Shown: in pieces, positions 44,140 through 55,153 of the stretch | How the letters are laid out: the number at the start of each line of letters is the position of its first letter | Position numbering within the stretch: position 1 is the stretch's first letter | Origin: Cucumis sativus | Taxonomy: Eukaryota > Streptophyta > Magnoliopsida > Cucurbitales > Cucurbitaceae | NCBI RefSeq assembly: GCF_000004075.3 | Contig: NC_026659.2 | Location: forward strand, 16,014,272-16,078,271 | DNA length: 64,000 bases | Direction of reading: 5' to 3' | Notes under the pieces: model-generated | Databases searched by the model: none | What the model saw: only the letters and a program-made list of their open reading frames with translations | Told to the model about the DNA's origin: nothing | Made by a program: the position numbers and the translations under genes

Positions 44140-46992
44140 TGTAGATGCACACTCTTTGTCATAAGAGATATAGCAACGTTTTTATGGGTCATTTTGAAAA
44201 ATGGCAAAACTACTTTTTCTTTTAAATTTTAGCAAATAGAATTTTTTGCACGTGTGCATGATATTTTATAAAATACCAAAATATTCACCTTCTCAAACAG
44301 TAATTATTTCGTTTCTACGTTGTAATTAATTTATGTTATGCATTTATTAGCTTTTAATTATTTTTTACCTGAAAAAGATACATCCTTTTTTCTTAATATC
44401 TCGGGACTCAACTAATTGATTCAAGATTTTAATTTTATTCAATCTTACTAATTTCAAAATAACCTAATTAAATTTCAATTTCAAAATAACAAAATTATTA
44501 TTTTTCGAAATTTGAGAATCTCAACGATAGATTTTGTATCAAAATAACTTTAATTGAATTTCAAAATTAAAAAATATCAACTTGTACACTATTTTTATCT
44601 CAAAATAACATTAATGACTTGAATATCAAGATAATTGAATTATTATTTTCAAATTGGGAGAAATTTTACATTAACAAATATCAACTTGTTCGCACACAAG
44701 CACACGCGCACACGTGCACAACACACGCACACACACCCATCCAGACACGCACACGCACACGCACGCGCACATATGCACACACGCACAAGGATGTGTAAAT
44801 TAATTAAAGTTAAAAAACAAATACATTAATTATGTTTAGAAAGAGTTTTAAACCATGTTCATTTGACTTAATAACATTGATTAATTATAATTTCTATCAA
44901 TATTGGCTTAAAACTGTCATTCGTGTAATTATTTCAATATAATGCGGTCTTATCCAATTTTACCAACAAAAAACAAATCGAATATGGATCAGTAGATCTA
45001 CACTCTTTGTCATAAGAGACATAACAACGTTTTTAGGGGTCATTTTGAAAAATGACAAAACTACTTTTTCCTTTGAATTTTAGCAACTAGCATTTTTTGC
45101 ACGTGCATGGTATTTTATAAAATACCAAAATATCAACATTCTTCAACTGTAATTATTTCGTTTCTACATTGTAATTAATTTATGTTATGCATTTATCAGC
45201 TTTTAATTATCTTTTACTTGAAATAGATATATTAACTCATATCATAATATTTTTCTTAATATCTCGAGACTCAACTAATTAATTCAACATATTAATAACT
45301 TTATTCAATCATACTAATTTCAAAATAACCTAATTGAATTTGAATTTCAAAATAACAAAATTGAATTTCAAAATAACAAAATTATTATTTTTCGAAATTT
45401 GAGAGTCTCAACGATAGATTTTGTATTAAAATAACCTTAATTGAATTTCAAAATTAAAAAATATCAACCTGTTCACTATCTTTATCTCAAAATAACATTA
45501 ATGCCTTGAATATCATGATAATTAAATTATTATTTTAAAATTGGAAGAAACTCAACATTAAAAAATATTAACTTGTTCGCACACAAGCATAGAAGCACTG
45601 CGCACACACGTACACATGCACACTTACACACACGCGTGCACACGCACACCTACACATAGACACCCACAGACGCACGAACGCACGCACACACACATGCACA
45701 CACGCACGCATGCACACACACACACCTATCCACACGCGCACAAGCACACACACATGCACAAACGCACAAACGCACACACGTAAACACATACGCACACGCG
45801 CACAAACACGCACGCGCGAGCACACCCACACACCCAAGCACACACGCAATAGCCCGTGCACACACACGCACGCACAAACACATACAAACATGCACACACC
45901 CACACACACATGCACACAGACACTCGCACGAACACACGCACATACACACGCGCACACCTACTACACGCACATATGCATAAAGATGTATAAATGAGTTAAA
46001 ATTAAAAAACAACTACATTAATTGTGTTTAGAAGGACTTTTAAACCATGTTCATTGACTTAATAACATTAATTAAACTATAATTTCTACCAATATTGGCT
46101 TAAAAGTGTCATTCGTGTAATTATTTCAATATAATGCGATTTTATCCAATTCTATTAGCAACAAACATGTCGAATATGAACCAGTAGATATACACTCTGT
46201 CATAAGAGATATAGCAACATTTTTATGGGTCATTTTGAAAAATGGCAAAACTATTTTTTTGTTAATTTTAGCAAATAACATTTTTTGCACGTGCATAATA
46301 TTTTATAAAATACCAAAATATTCACATTCTCCAACTAAAATTATCTTGTTTCTATATTGTAATTAATTTATATTATGCATTTATCAGCTTTTAATTATTT
46401 TTTACCTGAAAAAGATACATAAACTCATATCATACTTTTTTCTTAATATCTCGGGACTCAACTAATGGATTCAAGACTTCAACTTTATTTAATCTTACTA
46501 ATTTCAAAATAACCTAATTGAATTTGAATTTCAAAATAACCAAATTGAATTTCAAAATAACAAAATTATTATTTTTCAGAATATGATAATCTCAGCAATA
46601 GATTTTGTATCAAAATAACTTTAACTGAATTTCAAAATTAAAAAATATCAACTTATTCACTATCTTTATCTCACAATAATATTAATGGCTTGAATATCAA
46701 GATAATTAAATTATTGTTTTAAAATTGGGAGAAACTCAACATTAAAAAATATCAACTTATTCACACACAATCACACGCGCACACACATACATACACTTGC
46801 ACGCGCGTGCACCCATACACGCACACACACACGAACATAGGCACACACACACAAACACACACATGCACACGCACACCAAACCGCACGCACACAAATGCAC
46901 ACGCAAACACGCACACACCTACTCACGTACACATGTATGTGCGCATACACACACCCAAGCACACGTGGACATGCGCACACACACACGCCCAC
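44140..46992. repeat. 0.85-1.2 kb tandem repeat, three units with CA/CG tracts
   Basis: The phrase GGGTCATTTTGAAAAATG with its surroundings recurs at about 44184, 45038 and 46227 (periods about 851 and 1190 bp). Each unit proceeds through TTTTGCACGTG, TTATGCATTTAT, CGGGACTCAACTAAT (or similar), AATTTCAAAATAAC, then a CA/CG-rich tract and GTTTAGAA...TTTAAACCATGTTCAT. The unit length difference is largely the tract length: 44694-44790, 45578-45985, 46762-46992. The third unit stops at its tract. Cys/Val/His/Thr-rich frames across the tracts are artefacts. Confidence 0.9.
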
Positions 46993-47186
46993 TGATGGTT
47001 CAATTTCATCGATAGTTCCTATTTTTGCTGACAGTTTATTTTTTGCCATCGATAGAGGATCTTCCGACAGACCTACCTGACGGTGTGTGTTGACAGCTTA
47101 ATTTCGTTGGCAAAAGAAAAGTTGATTAGTTTTTGAAGATTTACTGACGATATTTGTCATCGACAAAGGGTAAATTTCTTGTAGTG
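46993..47186. mobile_element. CACTA (En/Spm-like) transposon end
   Basis: It ends AAATTTCTTGTAGTG at 47172-47186, the complement of the plant CACTA terminus CACTACAAGAAAT. Subterminal motifs of the type TGACAG, CATCGATAG and TGACGATA recur upstream (47000-47165). No transposase and no opposite end were identified, so this is one terminal fragment. Confidence 0.65.
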
Positions 47187-47189
47187 CAT

Positions 47190-47565
47190 GTACGTCAAAC
47201 ATATCGAATTTGTTAAGTGTACCAATGAAGTATAACAAGTTTATTAGTGGTGTATCAAGTGTATCAAACTTATAAGTGAAGTCTTTAAGTGTATCAAACT
47301 AATCAAGTGTATCAAGGTCTCAGGGGTATCAAGTGTATCAAGAAGAATCAAGTGTAACGAGAAGTATTATGTGGAACGAGAAGTATTATGTGTATGAAGA
47401 TGTTTCAGGTGTGTATCAAAAAGTATCGAGTGTATCAATGAGTACCGAGTGCATGAATTGTATCTATCAAATGTATCAAGTGTATCAGTAAGAAGTATCA
47501 AGTGTATCAAGGGGTATTAGGTGTATCAGACGTGTATAAGGTGTATCAAATGTACATCAATAACG
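47190..47565. repeat. Degenerate minisatellite, AAGTGTATCA-type units
   Basis: Words such as AAGTGTATCA, GGTGTATCA and AAGTATCGAGTGTATC follow one another at roughly 10-20 bp spacing, about twenty times, with variable linkers. No coding potential. Confidence 0.75.
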
Positions 47566-47859
47566 AGGGCATTTGTGACATTTTACCTCTTGATGTGTGA
47601 GTTGGTCTTTGTTTTTGTCATTTTCTCAAATAATAAAGTATGTGTTCTATGGACTTAATTATTATAACTTATTTTGCCATTTTCGCAAGTGTCCCTTAAT
47701 TGTAATACATGTATATGTGACATAATCTAATCAAACTAACTCATAAATGGACTTAATGTATCAAGAGGTATTAGGTGTATCAGACGTGTATAAGGTGTAT
47801 CAAATGTACATCAATAACGAGGGCATTTGTGACATTTTACCTCTTGATGTGTGAGTTGG
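47513..47859. repeat. 254-bp tandem duplication interrupted by the retroelement
   Basis: The stretch GGTATTAGGTGTATCAGACG...GTGTGAGTTGG appears at about 47513-47605 and 47767-47859 (254-bp offset). The sequence after the first copy, GTTGGTCTTTGTTTTTGTCA...CATAAATGGACTTAAT (47601-47760), reappears after the retroelement at 57580-57735. The second unit was thus split by the element at 47860-57579. Confidence 0.9.
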
Positions 47860-50283
47860 TGTAACGCCCCAAACTCGAAGGTATTTTATTTTAAGAGATT
47901 TTTTCGATTTGTACAAGATTTATTGTTTTGAAGAAAATATGTTGAAGGGGGGAAAGAAGATTTGAAAATGTGATAATATAATTATATATATATTTATTTA
48001 TATTTTTAGTTTTATTATTTAGTTTAAATAAAAGAAAAGAAAAAGAAATTTTATTATATATATATTTATTTATATTTTAGTTTTATTTTTATTATTTAAA
48101 TAAAAGAAAAGAAAAAAGAAAATTTTCCTTCCTTCTTCCTCCCGTGCGTCCTCCATCCCTTTCTCCTTCCCGTACCCTAGCAGCCGCACATCCCTCTCTT
48201 CTCCGTTCACCCAGTCGGCCACACAAGCTGCCGGTCGTTTCTTCTTCTTTCCGGTCGTCTTCCTTTTCTCCTTCGGATCGAAACCGCCGCGCCCATTCGC
48301 TCACAACCGCCGTGCCTCTCCGCTCACAACCGTCGTGCCTCCCTCGGAAAGCAAATCGTCGTCCAGATCTGCATCGCCGAGCCGTCTAGGTCCTCGCCGC
48401 CGCATGTGCTTCACCCTTGCAGTTCGCCGTAACCCAGATCCGTCGCTGCAATCGTCGGTCGGTTCGTGAAGCAAGCCGTACGCGTCACCTTGCAGCAGTC
48501 GTCCAGATCTGCGTCGCCGTGCCCATTCCTTTCCTCTCCGTTCGTGAAGACCTGCTGCGCAATCTCTGTCTCCGTCGAAGCCAAGCTCAGCCGCCGCCCG
48601 TTCCTTTCTTCTTCGTTTTCTACACTGCCGCGCGACTCTCCGACCGCGTCTGTCTTCACCTCCGTGAAGCCGTCGACGCATACATCTCGTGAAGTCATAC
48701 ACGGATCCAAGCCGATCTCTTCCTAAATTACGTGTCCCCTATCAAGTCGACGTTCTTCTGCTCGTTGTAAGACGGAGTTACGATTTGAAGCCGATTTTCT
48801 TTTCCAGTTGAGTCGCATTCAGTGTTGCTCTATTTACAGCCGCTTGATTCGTTCTTGATTGTCATTTTTGCCTCGCCGTGAACCATTGGGCTCATATTTG
48901 GGTAAGAACAAGTTATGGTTTTTGTTGGTTTCTTGGTTTTTGTTGAATGCTGCCATTGGATTTAATTGTTGGCGAAATGCTTAATTCTTGAAGGTACATC
49001 TTGATTCAGTGAGCGAATCCTTGATTTTCCAAAAGGTTGAAGTGGACTTGATTTTCCACTTCTTGGGTAAGTTGTGGAATTTACATATGGGGTAATTTGA
49101 ATGGTTGAAACTATTTAGAAAGATGTTGATTTTATGATTGATTATGTTTAGGATTTGATTCATTGGATTTAGTAGATTGAAGAACTTGCATAAAAGTGAG
49201 GTAAGGGATTTTATTTTCTACTGGACTCACCTATGCTTTTGAATTGTAATGTTAGTCACCTCTGATTGAGTAAATGTGTTGAGACAATATATATATACGT
49301 ATGGATGTAGGTTCGGTGTTGAATGTATACTGTGGATGACTGAAAATATATATATACACATGGATTGAAGTAGACTTGATGTTGAATGCATATTGTGATT
49401 GTCTTGGAATATATATATGTGTGTGGATGTAGACAGGACAACAATTGTAGATTGTGTTTGTATGAGATGCGGATGTGAACTTGTGATTGTCGTTTAGACT
49501 GGGTGTACGTTATACTAAAGTATGACTGTGTGCTGGTGAACTGAGAGGCGTTATGACTATATAGTTTGATTGACTGACGTATTAGTATGTTACTGACAGA
49601 CATTGGGCTAAAGTGAGATAAGTTGACTGTTAGAACGTTGAGTGAAAGAACTTTATATTTTGAAGTAACTGAAAGATGGTACGAATGGATTGAGGGGAAA
49701 AATTGTTAGCTTTTATTCGGATGTGTGCTTTGTAGGTGTCCCACGGGATCACCAATTATTCTGCACCTTCGGGAGCATTAGACTGATATGTGTTTCTGCA
49801 GGACACTACACTGGAATGTACGTCCCTCGAGGCGTTAGACTGAAATGTGCATCCTACGGGATCACAAGACTGCGACTGTACAGGGTGTCCCAATAGAATG
49901 TTAACAATTTATTTTTCCCTGACGGGACCAGTAGAGGGTCTCTTACTGGGTATTTTTATACTCACCCTTCTTATGTTTAATTTTCAGGCAAAGGTAATAA
50001 AGGCGGCAAACCGGCGAGGGGCAGGAAGGAAGCGTGATTGCCATAGGAAATGTGTTATTTTGCTTCCGCTTATTGTTTTTTTTTAGGTTTAAGACGTTGT
50101 ATTGAAACTTAGCTTACAAACTTTTATTTGTAAATAGTACTTTTTTTAAGTTTTTGGAATATTTGAAAATCAGGCCTGACTTAAAGTTGTTTTTCAATTG
50201 GCTTACATTTCATTTTGTATCAACCAAAGTCTTTTGTCAAAAATTAACGACCTCGACTTACCTAGAAAAGTTGGGTCGTTACA
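47860..50283 (+). repeat. 5' LTR of the full-length gypsy element
   Basis: 2424 bp, TGTAACGCCCC...GGTCGTTACA. Subregions: AT-rich start; CT-rich then CpG-rich leader (about 48120-48720) giving Arg/Ser-rich spurious frames; a GGGTAAG-containing AT-rich part (48900-49200); ATATATAT tracts; 30-34-bp tandem units (about 49735-49870); conserved block with hairpin (49870-50045). No obvious single TATA box could be chosen. Confidence 0.95.
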
Positions 50284-50285
50284 GT

Positions 50286-50297
50286 TGGTATCAGAGC
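50286..50297 (+). promoter_or_regulatory. Primer-binding site (initiator tRNA-Met)
   Basis: TGGTATCAGAGC, complementary to the 3' end of plant initiator tRNA-Met, 2 bp after the 5' LTR. It is where minus-strand cDNA synthesis would start. Confidence 0.9.
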
Positions 50298-50518
50298 CTA
50301 AGTTTTAGGTTCTGTAGACTGACTTACGATGTAAGTCTATGTTTTATGTCCCTATGGCTAACGCGACCCTTCGTCTCTCGTCAGGTATGCTTTATGCTTA
50401 TATGTATGGTTTATTTGCATGAGTTTGCCTAAATTAAACTAGATTGCATGACGATAAAGACTTCTTATGCTTATGATTAAGACTTTTTAAAGAGTGTTGT
50501 TGGTGGATAATAGGAATT

Positions 50519-51721
50519 ATGCCGCCAAAGAGAGGTGTACGTAGAGGAGGTCGTAGAGGTCGGGGTAGAGGAGCAGGTCGTAATCAACCTACTGAGGGTC
50601 AAGCTGAATAGCGAATTCCTACTGCACCCGTGACTCATGTTGAGTTTGCTGCACTGTCTGCTCACATGGAGCAGAGGTTCACGGAGCTTATGACGGCTAT
50701 AGCTCAGAACCAGCAGGCACCTGCAGTTCCACCTGCACCTGTGGTTCCCCCTGTACCAGCAGCTCCACCTGCACCAGCAGCCCCTCCTGCGCAAGGATTG
50801 GCTGCACAACAGCCGCAGACATTACCGAACCAACTTTCTGCTGAGGCGAAACATTTGAGGGACTTTAGGAAATATGACCCTCAGACGTTTGATGGGTCAC
50901 TGGAGGATCCTACTAAAGCTGAGTTGTGGTTGTCCTCTGTGGAAACCATATTTAATTACATGAGATGTCCAGAGGAGCATAGAGTTCAGTGTGCTGCTTT
51001 TCTTCTGAGGGACAGAGGTATTATCTGGTGGAGAACTACGATGCGTATGCTAGGTGGAGATGTGAGACAGATTACCTGGGATCAGTTTAAAGACTGCTTC
51101 TATACCAAGTTTTTCTCGGCTAACCTTAGAGACGCCAAAAGCCAGGAATTCTTGGAATTGAAGCAAGGACATATGACAGTCGAGGAGTACGACCAGGAGT
51201 TTGATATGCTGTCGCGTTTTGCCCCTGAACTTGTTGGTAATGAGCAGGCTAGAGCTGATAGGTTCGTCAAAGGATTGAGAGATGAGATTAGAGGCTTTGT
51301 GCGAGCACTAAAGCCCACTACCCAGGCTGAAGCGCTGCGCCTGGCAGTGGATATGAGCATTGGGAAGGATGAAATTCGGGCAAGGAGTTTTGATAAGGGA
51401 TCGTCGTCTGGTCAAAAGAGGAAAGCAGAGCAGAGAACTGTGGGAATTCCTCAGAGGAACTTGAGATTAGGCGATCCTTTTTGCAGTTTCCAGCAGAGTT
51501 CTGGCGGGGCAGGAGACACTACTCGAGAGAAGCCACTATGCAATACGTGTGGGAAACACCACCTGGGTCGTTGTTTGATGGGAACGAGAGTCTGTTATAA
51601 GTGCAAGCAAGAGGGACACATGGCTGATCGATGTCCCTTGAGATCTACTGGGGCTGGACAGAGCAGTCAGGGAGCGAAACCTCCACAGCGGGGTACAATC
51701 TTTGCCACTAATAGATCATAA
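50519..51721 (+). pseudogene. gag of the full-length gypsy element
   Basis: The likely native start is ATG 50519, giving MPPKRGVRRGGRRGRGRGAG, a basic N-terminus. Codon 31 is TAG (50609-50611), after which the same frame stays open to 51718 and ends at TAA 51719-51721. The capsid part shows FRKYDPQTFDGSLEDPTKAE, RDRGIIWWRTTMRML and MTVEEYDQEFDMLSRFAPEL, the retrotransposon Gag domain. The nucleocapsid part has CNTCGKHHLGRC and the zinc knuckle CYKCKQEGHMADRC (C-x2-C-x4-H-x4-C). Initiation at 50630 would give a 363-aa Gag lacking the basic leader. In intact relatives gag and pol are one frame, so TAA 51719 separates protease from gag. Both stops could arise by C-to-T change of Gln codons. Confidence 0.9.
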
Positions 51722-52383
51722 GCAGAGAAGGCCTGCACAGTGGTGACAGGTACATTACCAGTGTTAGGGCATTTTGCCTTGACCTTGTTTGACTCGGGGT
51801 CTTCTCATTCATTTATTTCATCGCTTTTTGTGACGCATGCATGCTTAGAGGTGGAACCCTTAGATTATGTTTTGTCAGTGTCTACACCGTCTGGAGAAAT
51901 TATGTTGTCTAAGGAAAAGATTAAAGCATGTGAAATTGAGATAGCTGGTCGTGTGCTGGACGTAACCTTGTTGGTATTAGATATGCGTGACTTTGATGTA
52001 ATTTTAGGTATGGATTGGCTAGCTACTAATCATGCTAGTATTGATTGCTCTCGTAAAGAGGTTGTGTTCAGTCCCCCTACCGAATCTAGCTTTAAATTCA
52101 AGGGGTAGGAACAGTAGTACTGCCTAAAGTAATCTCAGCTATGAAAGCTAGTAAACTGCTCAACCAGGGTACCTGGAGTATTTTGGCAAGTGTGGTGGAT
52201 ACTAGGGAAGATGAGACTTCCTTAACTTCAGAACCTGTGGTAAGAGAATACCCAGATGTGTTTCCAGAAGATCTTCCAGGACTACCGCCACATAGAGAGA
52301 TTGATTTTGCCATTGAGTTGGAGCCAGACACTACTCCCATTTCTAGAGCCCCTTATAGGATGGCTCCTGTCGAGTTGAAATAA
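51722..52383 (+). pseudogene. Protease and linker region of pol, frameshifted
   Basis: In the gag frame, 51740-52108 encodes the aspartic protease: LTLFDSGSSHSFI (active site D-S-G) and FDVILGMDWLATNHA (the flap/C-terminal ILGMDWL motif). Near 52103 one base appears to be missing in a G run (AAGGGGTAGG), so the frame ends at TAG 52106-52108. The continuation is read one frame over, 52141-52383, through EYPDVFPEDLPGLPPHREID, the linker preceding RT. That frame ends with TAA 52381-52383, just before the RT frame in the same phase. Confidence 0.88.
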
Positions 52384-55122
52384 CTGAAGGTACAGTTACA
52401 GGAGTTGCTTGACAAAGGCTTTATTCGACCTAGTGTGTCGCCTTGGGGTGCACCAGTATTGTTTGTGAAGAAGAAGGATGGGTCGATGCGTCTTTGCATT
52501 GACTATAGAGAGTTGAATAAAGTAACAATCAAGAACAGATATCCTTTACCTAGAATCGATGATTTGTTCGATCAGTTACAGGGAGCCACGGTGTTCTCTA
52601 AGATTGACTTACGGTCAGGTTATCACCAGTTGAGGATTAGAGACCGTGATATTCCTAAGACTGCTTTTCGTTCGAGGTACGGACATTATGAATTCATGGT
52701 AATGTCTTTTGGTTTGACTAATGCACCTGCAGTATTTATGGATTTGATGAACAGGGTGTTTAAGGATTTCTTAGACACTTTTGTGATAGTCTTCATTGAT
52801 GATATTTTGGTTTATTCCAAGACTGAGGCCGAACATGAGGAACACTTACATAAAGTGTTAGAGACTCTTCGAGTCAATAAACTTTATGCTAAATTCTCTA
52901 AGTGCGAATTTTGGTTGAAGCAGGTGGCTTTTCTTGGTCATGTGGTTTCCAGTGAGGGAGTTTCTGTAGACCCTGCAAAGATAGAAGCGGTTACCAGTTG
53001 GTCTCGACCCTCTACAGTTAGTGAGGTTCGTAGTTTTCTGGGTTTAGCAGGGTACTACCGGAGGTTTGTGGAGGATTTTTCACGTTTGGCTACTCCCTTG
53101 ACTCAGTTGACAAGGAAGGGAACTCCGTTTGTTTGGAGTCCAGCTTGCGAGGATAGTTTTCAGAACCTTAAGCAAAGGTTAGTTACTGCACCGGTCCTTA
53201 CAGTACCAGATGGATCCGGAAGTTTTGTGATTTACAGTGATGCTTCCAAGAAAGGACTGGGTTGTGTTTTGATGCAGAAAGGTAAGGTGGTTGCTTATGC
53301 CTCTCGTCAGTTGAAGAGTCACGAGCAGAACTACCCCACACATGATTTGGAGTTGGCAGCAGTGGTTTTTGCATTGAAGATATGGAGACATTATTTGTAC
53401 GGTGAAAAGATACAAATCTTTACTGACCATAAGAGCCTGAAGTACTTCTTCACTCAGAAGGAGTTGAATATGAGACAGCGAAGGTGGCTCGAGTTGGTAA
53501 AGGATTATGACTGTGAGATATTGTACCATCCTGGTAAGGCGAATGTGGTGGCTGATGCTCTTAGTAGAAAAGTATCACATTCGGCAGCACTCATTACTAG
53601 ACAGGTACCATTACATCGAGACTTGGAGAGAGCTGAGATTGTAGTATCTGTGGGGAGAGTCACCTCACAGTTAGCTCAATTAACGGTGCAACTGACTCTG
53701 AGGCAGAAGATTGTTGATGCTCAGAGTAATGATCCTTATTTGATGGAGAGACGTCGCCTTGTTGGAACAGAGCAGACTGATGAGTTCTCCATATCCTCTG
53801 ATGGTGGATTGATGTTTGAGAGACGTTTGTGTGTGCCAGCGAACAGTGCAGCTAAGATTGACTTACTAGATGAAGCCCATAATTCTTCATTTTCCATGCA
53901 TCCTGGTAGTACGAAAATGTATCAGGATCTAAAACGATTTTATTGGTGGCGGAATATGAAAAGGGAAGTGGCGGAATTCGTTAGTAAGTGTCTAGTATGT
54001 CAGCAGGTTAAGGCACCTAGACAGAAACCAGCAGGTTTGTTACAACCTTTAAGTGTGCCAGAGTGGAAGTGGGAGAATGTGTCGATGGATTTTATTTCAG
54101 GGCTGCCTAAGACCCTGAAGGGTTTCACAGTGATTTTGGTTGTTGTAGACAGGCTTACGAAATCGGCACATTTTGTACCAGGGAAATCCACTTATACTGC
54201 TAGTAAGTGGGCACAGTTGTATTTAACTGAGGTTGTGAGACTGCATGGAGTGCCTGTATCGATTGTTTCTGACAGGGATGCACGGTTTACTTCCAAGTTT
54301 TGGAAGGGACTTCAGACTGCTATGGGTACGAGATTAGATTTCAGTACAGCCTTTCATCCACAAACTGATGGTCAAACTGAACGTTTGAACCAAGTTTTAG
54401 AGGATATGCTACGAGCTTGTGTTCTAGAGTTTCCAGGTAGTTGGGACTCTCATCTACATTTGATGGAGTTTGCTTATAACAACAGTTTCCAGGCTACCAT
54501 CGGTATGGCACCATTTGAGGCTTTGTATGGTAAATGTTGTAGAACCCCTATTTGTTGGAGTGAGGTTGGTGAACAGAGGTTGATGGGACCTAAATTAGTT
54601 CGGTCTACTAATGAGGCTATTCAAAAGATTAGAGCACGTATGCAAACAGCGCAGAGTAGACAAAAGAGTTATGCAGATGTACGGCGAAAAGACCTTAAGT
54701 TTGATGTGGGAGAAAAGGTATTCTTGAAGGTAGCACCTATGAAGGGTGTTATGCGTTTTGAGAAGAAAGGGAAGTTAAGTCCTCGTTTTGTTGGACCATT
54801 TGAGATCTTAGAGAGGGTTGGTGTTGTGGCGTATCGCTTGGCATTACCACCATCACTCTCTGCAGTCCATAATGTTTTCCATGTTTCGATGTTGAGGAAG
54901 TATGTGGCCGATACATCTCATGTCGTGGACTATGAACCCTTGGAGATTGATGAGCATTTGAGCTATGTAGAACAACCTGTGGAGATTCTCGCTAGAGAGG
55001 TAAAGATGCTTCGTAATAGAAGCATTCCATTAGTAAAGGTTTTGTGGCGGAATCATCGAATTGAAGAGGCGACATGGGAGCGAGAAGAAGAGATGAGGAC
55101 TCGTTATCAAGAGTTATTTTAG
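52384..55122 (+). CDS. Pol: reverse transcriptase, RNaseH, integrase, chromodomain-like tail (905-aa open frame)
   Basis: Open from the TAA at 52381-52383 to TAG at 55120; the first ATG is 52405. In the 905-aa product: RT residues about 1-230, with [20 protein letters not shown] and the catalytic FIDD at 130-133. RNaseH 270-390, with D279 (YSDAS), E316, D341 (FTDHKSL) and D384 (VADALSR). Integrase: zinc motif H492/H499/C529/C532 and core D562, D623 (VSDRD), E659 (DGQTER), spacing D-x60-D-x35-E. A GPF/Y-like segment ([12 protein letters not shown]) at 794-806 and a chromodomain-like end ([16 protein letters not shown]) lie in 860-905. All catalytic residues look intact. It would normally be the C-terminal part of a Gag-Pol polyprotein, so alone it is probably not expressed. 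Confidence 0.95.
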   Translation: MKVQLQELLDKGFIRPSVSPWGAPVLFVKKKDGSMRLCIDYRELNKVTIKNRYPLPRIDDLFDQLQGATVFSKIDLRSGYHQLRIRDRDIPKTAFRSRYGHYEFMVMSFGLTNAPAVFMDLMNRVFKDFLDTFVIVFIDDILVYSKTEAEHEEHLHKVLETLRVNKLYAKFSKCEFWLKQVAFLGHVVSSEGVSVDPAKIEAVTSWSRPSTVSEVRSFLGLAGYYRRFVEDFSRLATPLTQLTRKGTPFVWSPACEDSFQNLKQRLVTAPVLTVPDGSGSFVIYSDASKKGLGCVLMQKGKVVAYASRQLKSHEQNYPTHDLELAAVVFALKIWRHYLYGEKIQIFTDHKSLKYFFTQKELNMRQRRWLELVKDYDCEILYHPGKANVVADALSRKVSHSAALITRQVPLHRDLERAEIVVSVGRVTSQLAQLTVQLTLRQKIVDAQSNDPYLMERRRLVGTEQTDEFSISSDGGLMFERRLCVPANSAAKIDLLDEAHNSSFSMHPGSTKMYQDLKRFYWWRNMKREVAEFVSKCLVCQQVKAPRQKPAGLLQPLSVPEWKWENVSMDFISGLPKTLKGFTVILVVVDRLTKSAHFVPGKSTYTASKWAQLYLTEVVRLHGVPVSIVSDRDARFTSKFWKGLQTAMGTRLDFSTAFHPQTDGQTERLNQVLEDMLRACVLEFPGSWDSHLHLMEFAYNNSFQATIGMAPFEALYGKCCRTPICWSEVGEQRLMGPKLVRSTNEAIQKIRARMQTAQSRQKSYADVRRKDLKFDVGEKVFLKVAPMKGVMRFEKKGKLSPRFVGPFEILERVGVVAYRLALPPSLSAVHNVFHVSMLRKYVADTSHVVDYEPLEIDEHLSYVEQPVEILAREVKMLRNRSIPLVKVLWRNHRIEEATWEREEEMRTRYQELF

Positions 55123-55139
55123 GATTAGAACTTTCGCCT

Positions 55140-55153
55140 TAAGGCAGGAAGAA
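55140..55153 (+). promoter_or_regulatory. Polypurine tract
   Basis: The purine-rich AAGGCAGGAAGAA run ends at the 3' LTR start (TGTAACG at 55154), the position expected for plus-strand priming. Confidence 0.65.

Noticed and set aside
45568..46012. Cys/Val/Ala-rich ORFs, and His/Thr-rich ORFs on the other strand, also at 46771-47049
   Set aside because: Products of the CA/CG microsatellite tracts; open in all frames by composition.
48092..48726. Arg/Ser/Pro-rich ORFs in the LTR leader (same at 55385-56020, 39465-40113, 20562-20969)
   Set aside because: Overlapping frames on both strands of the CpG- and CT-rich LTR leader; not conserved in frame among LTR copies.
53179..53529. Antisense ORF within pol
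   Set aside because: Shadow of the RNaseH coding region.
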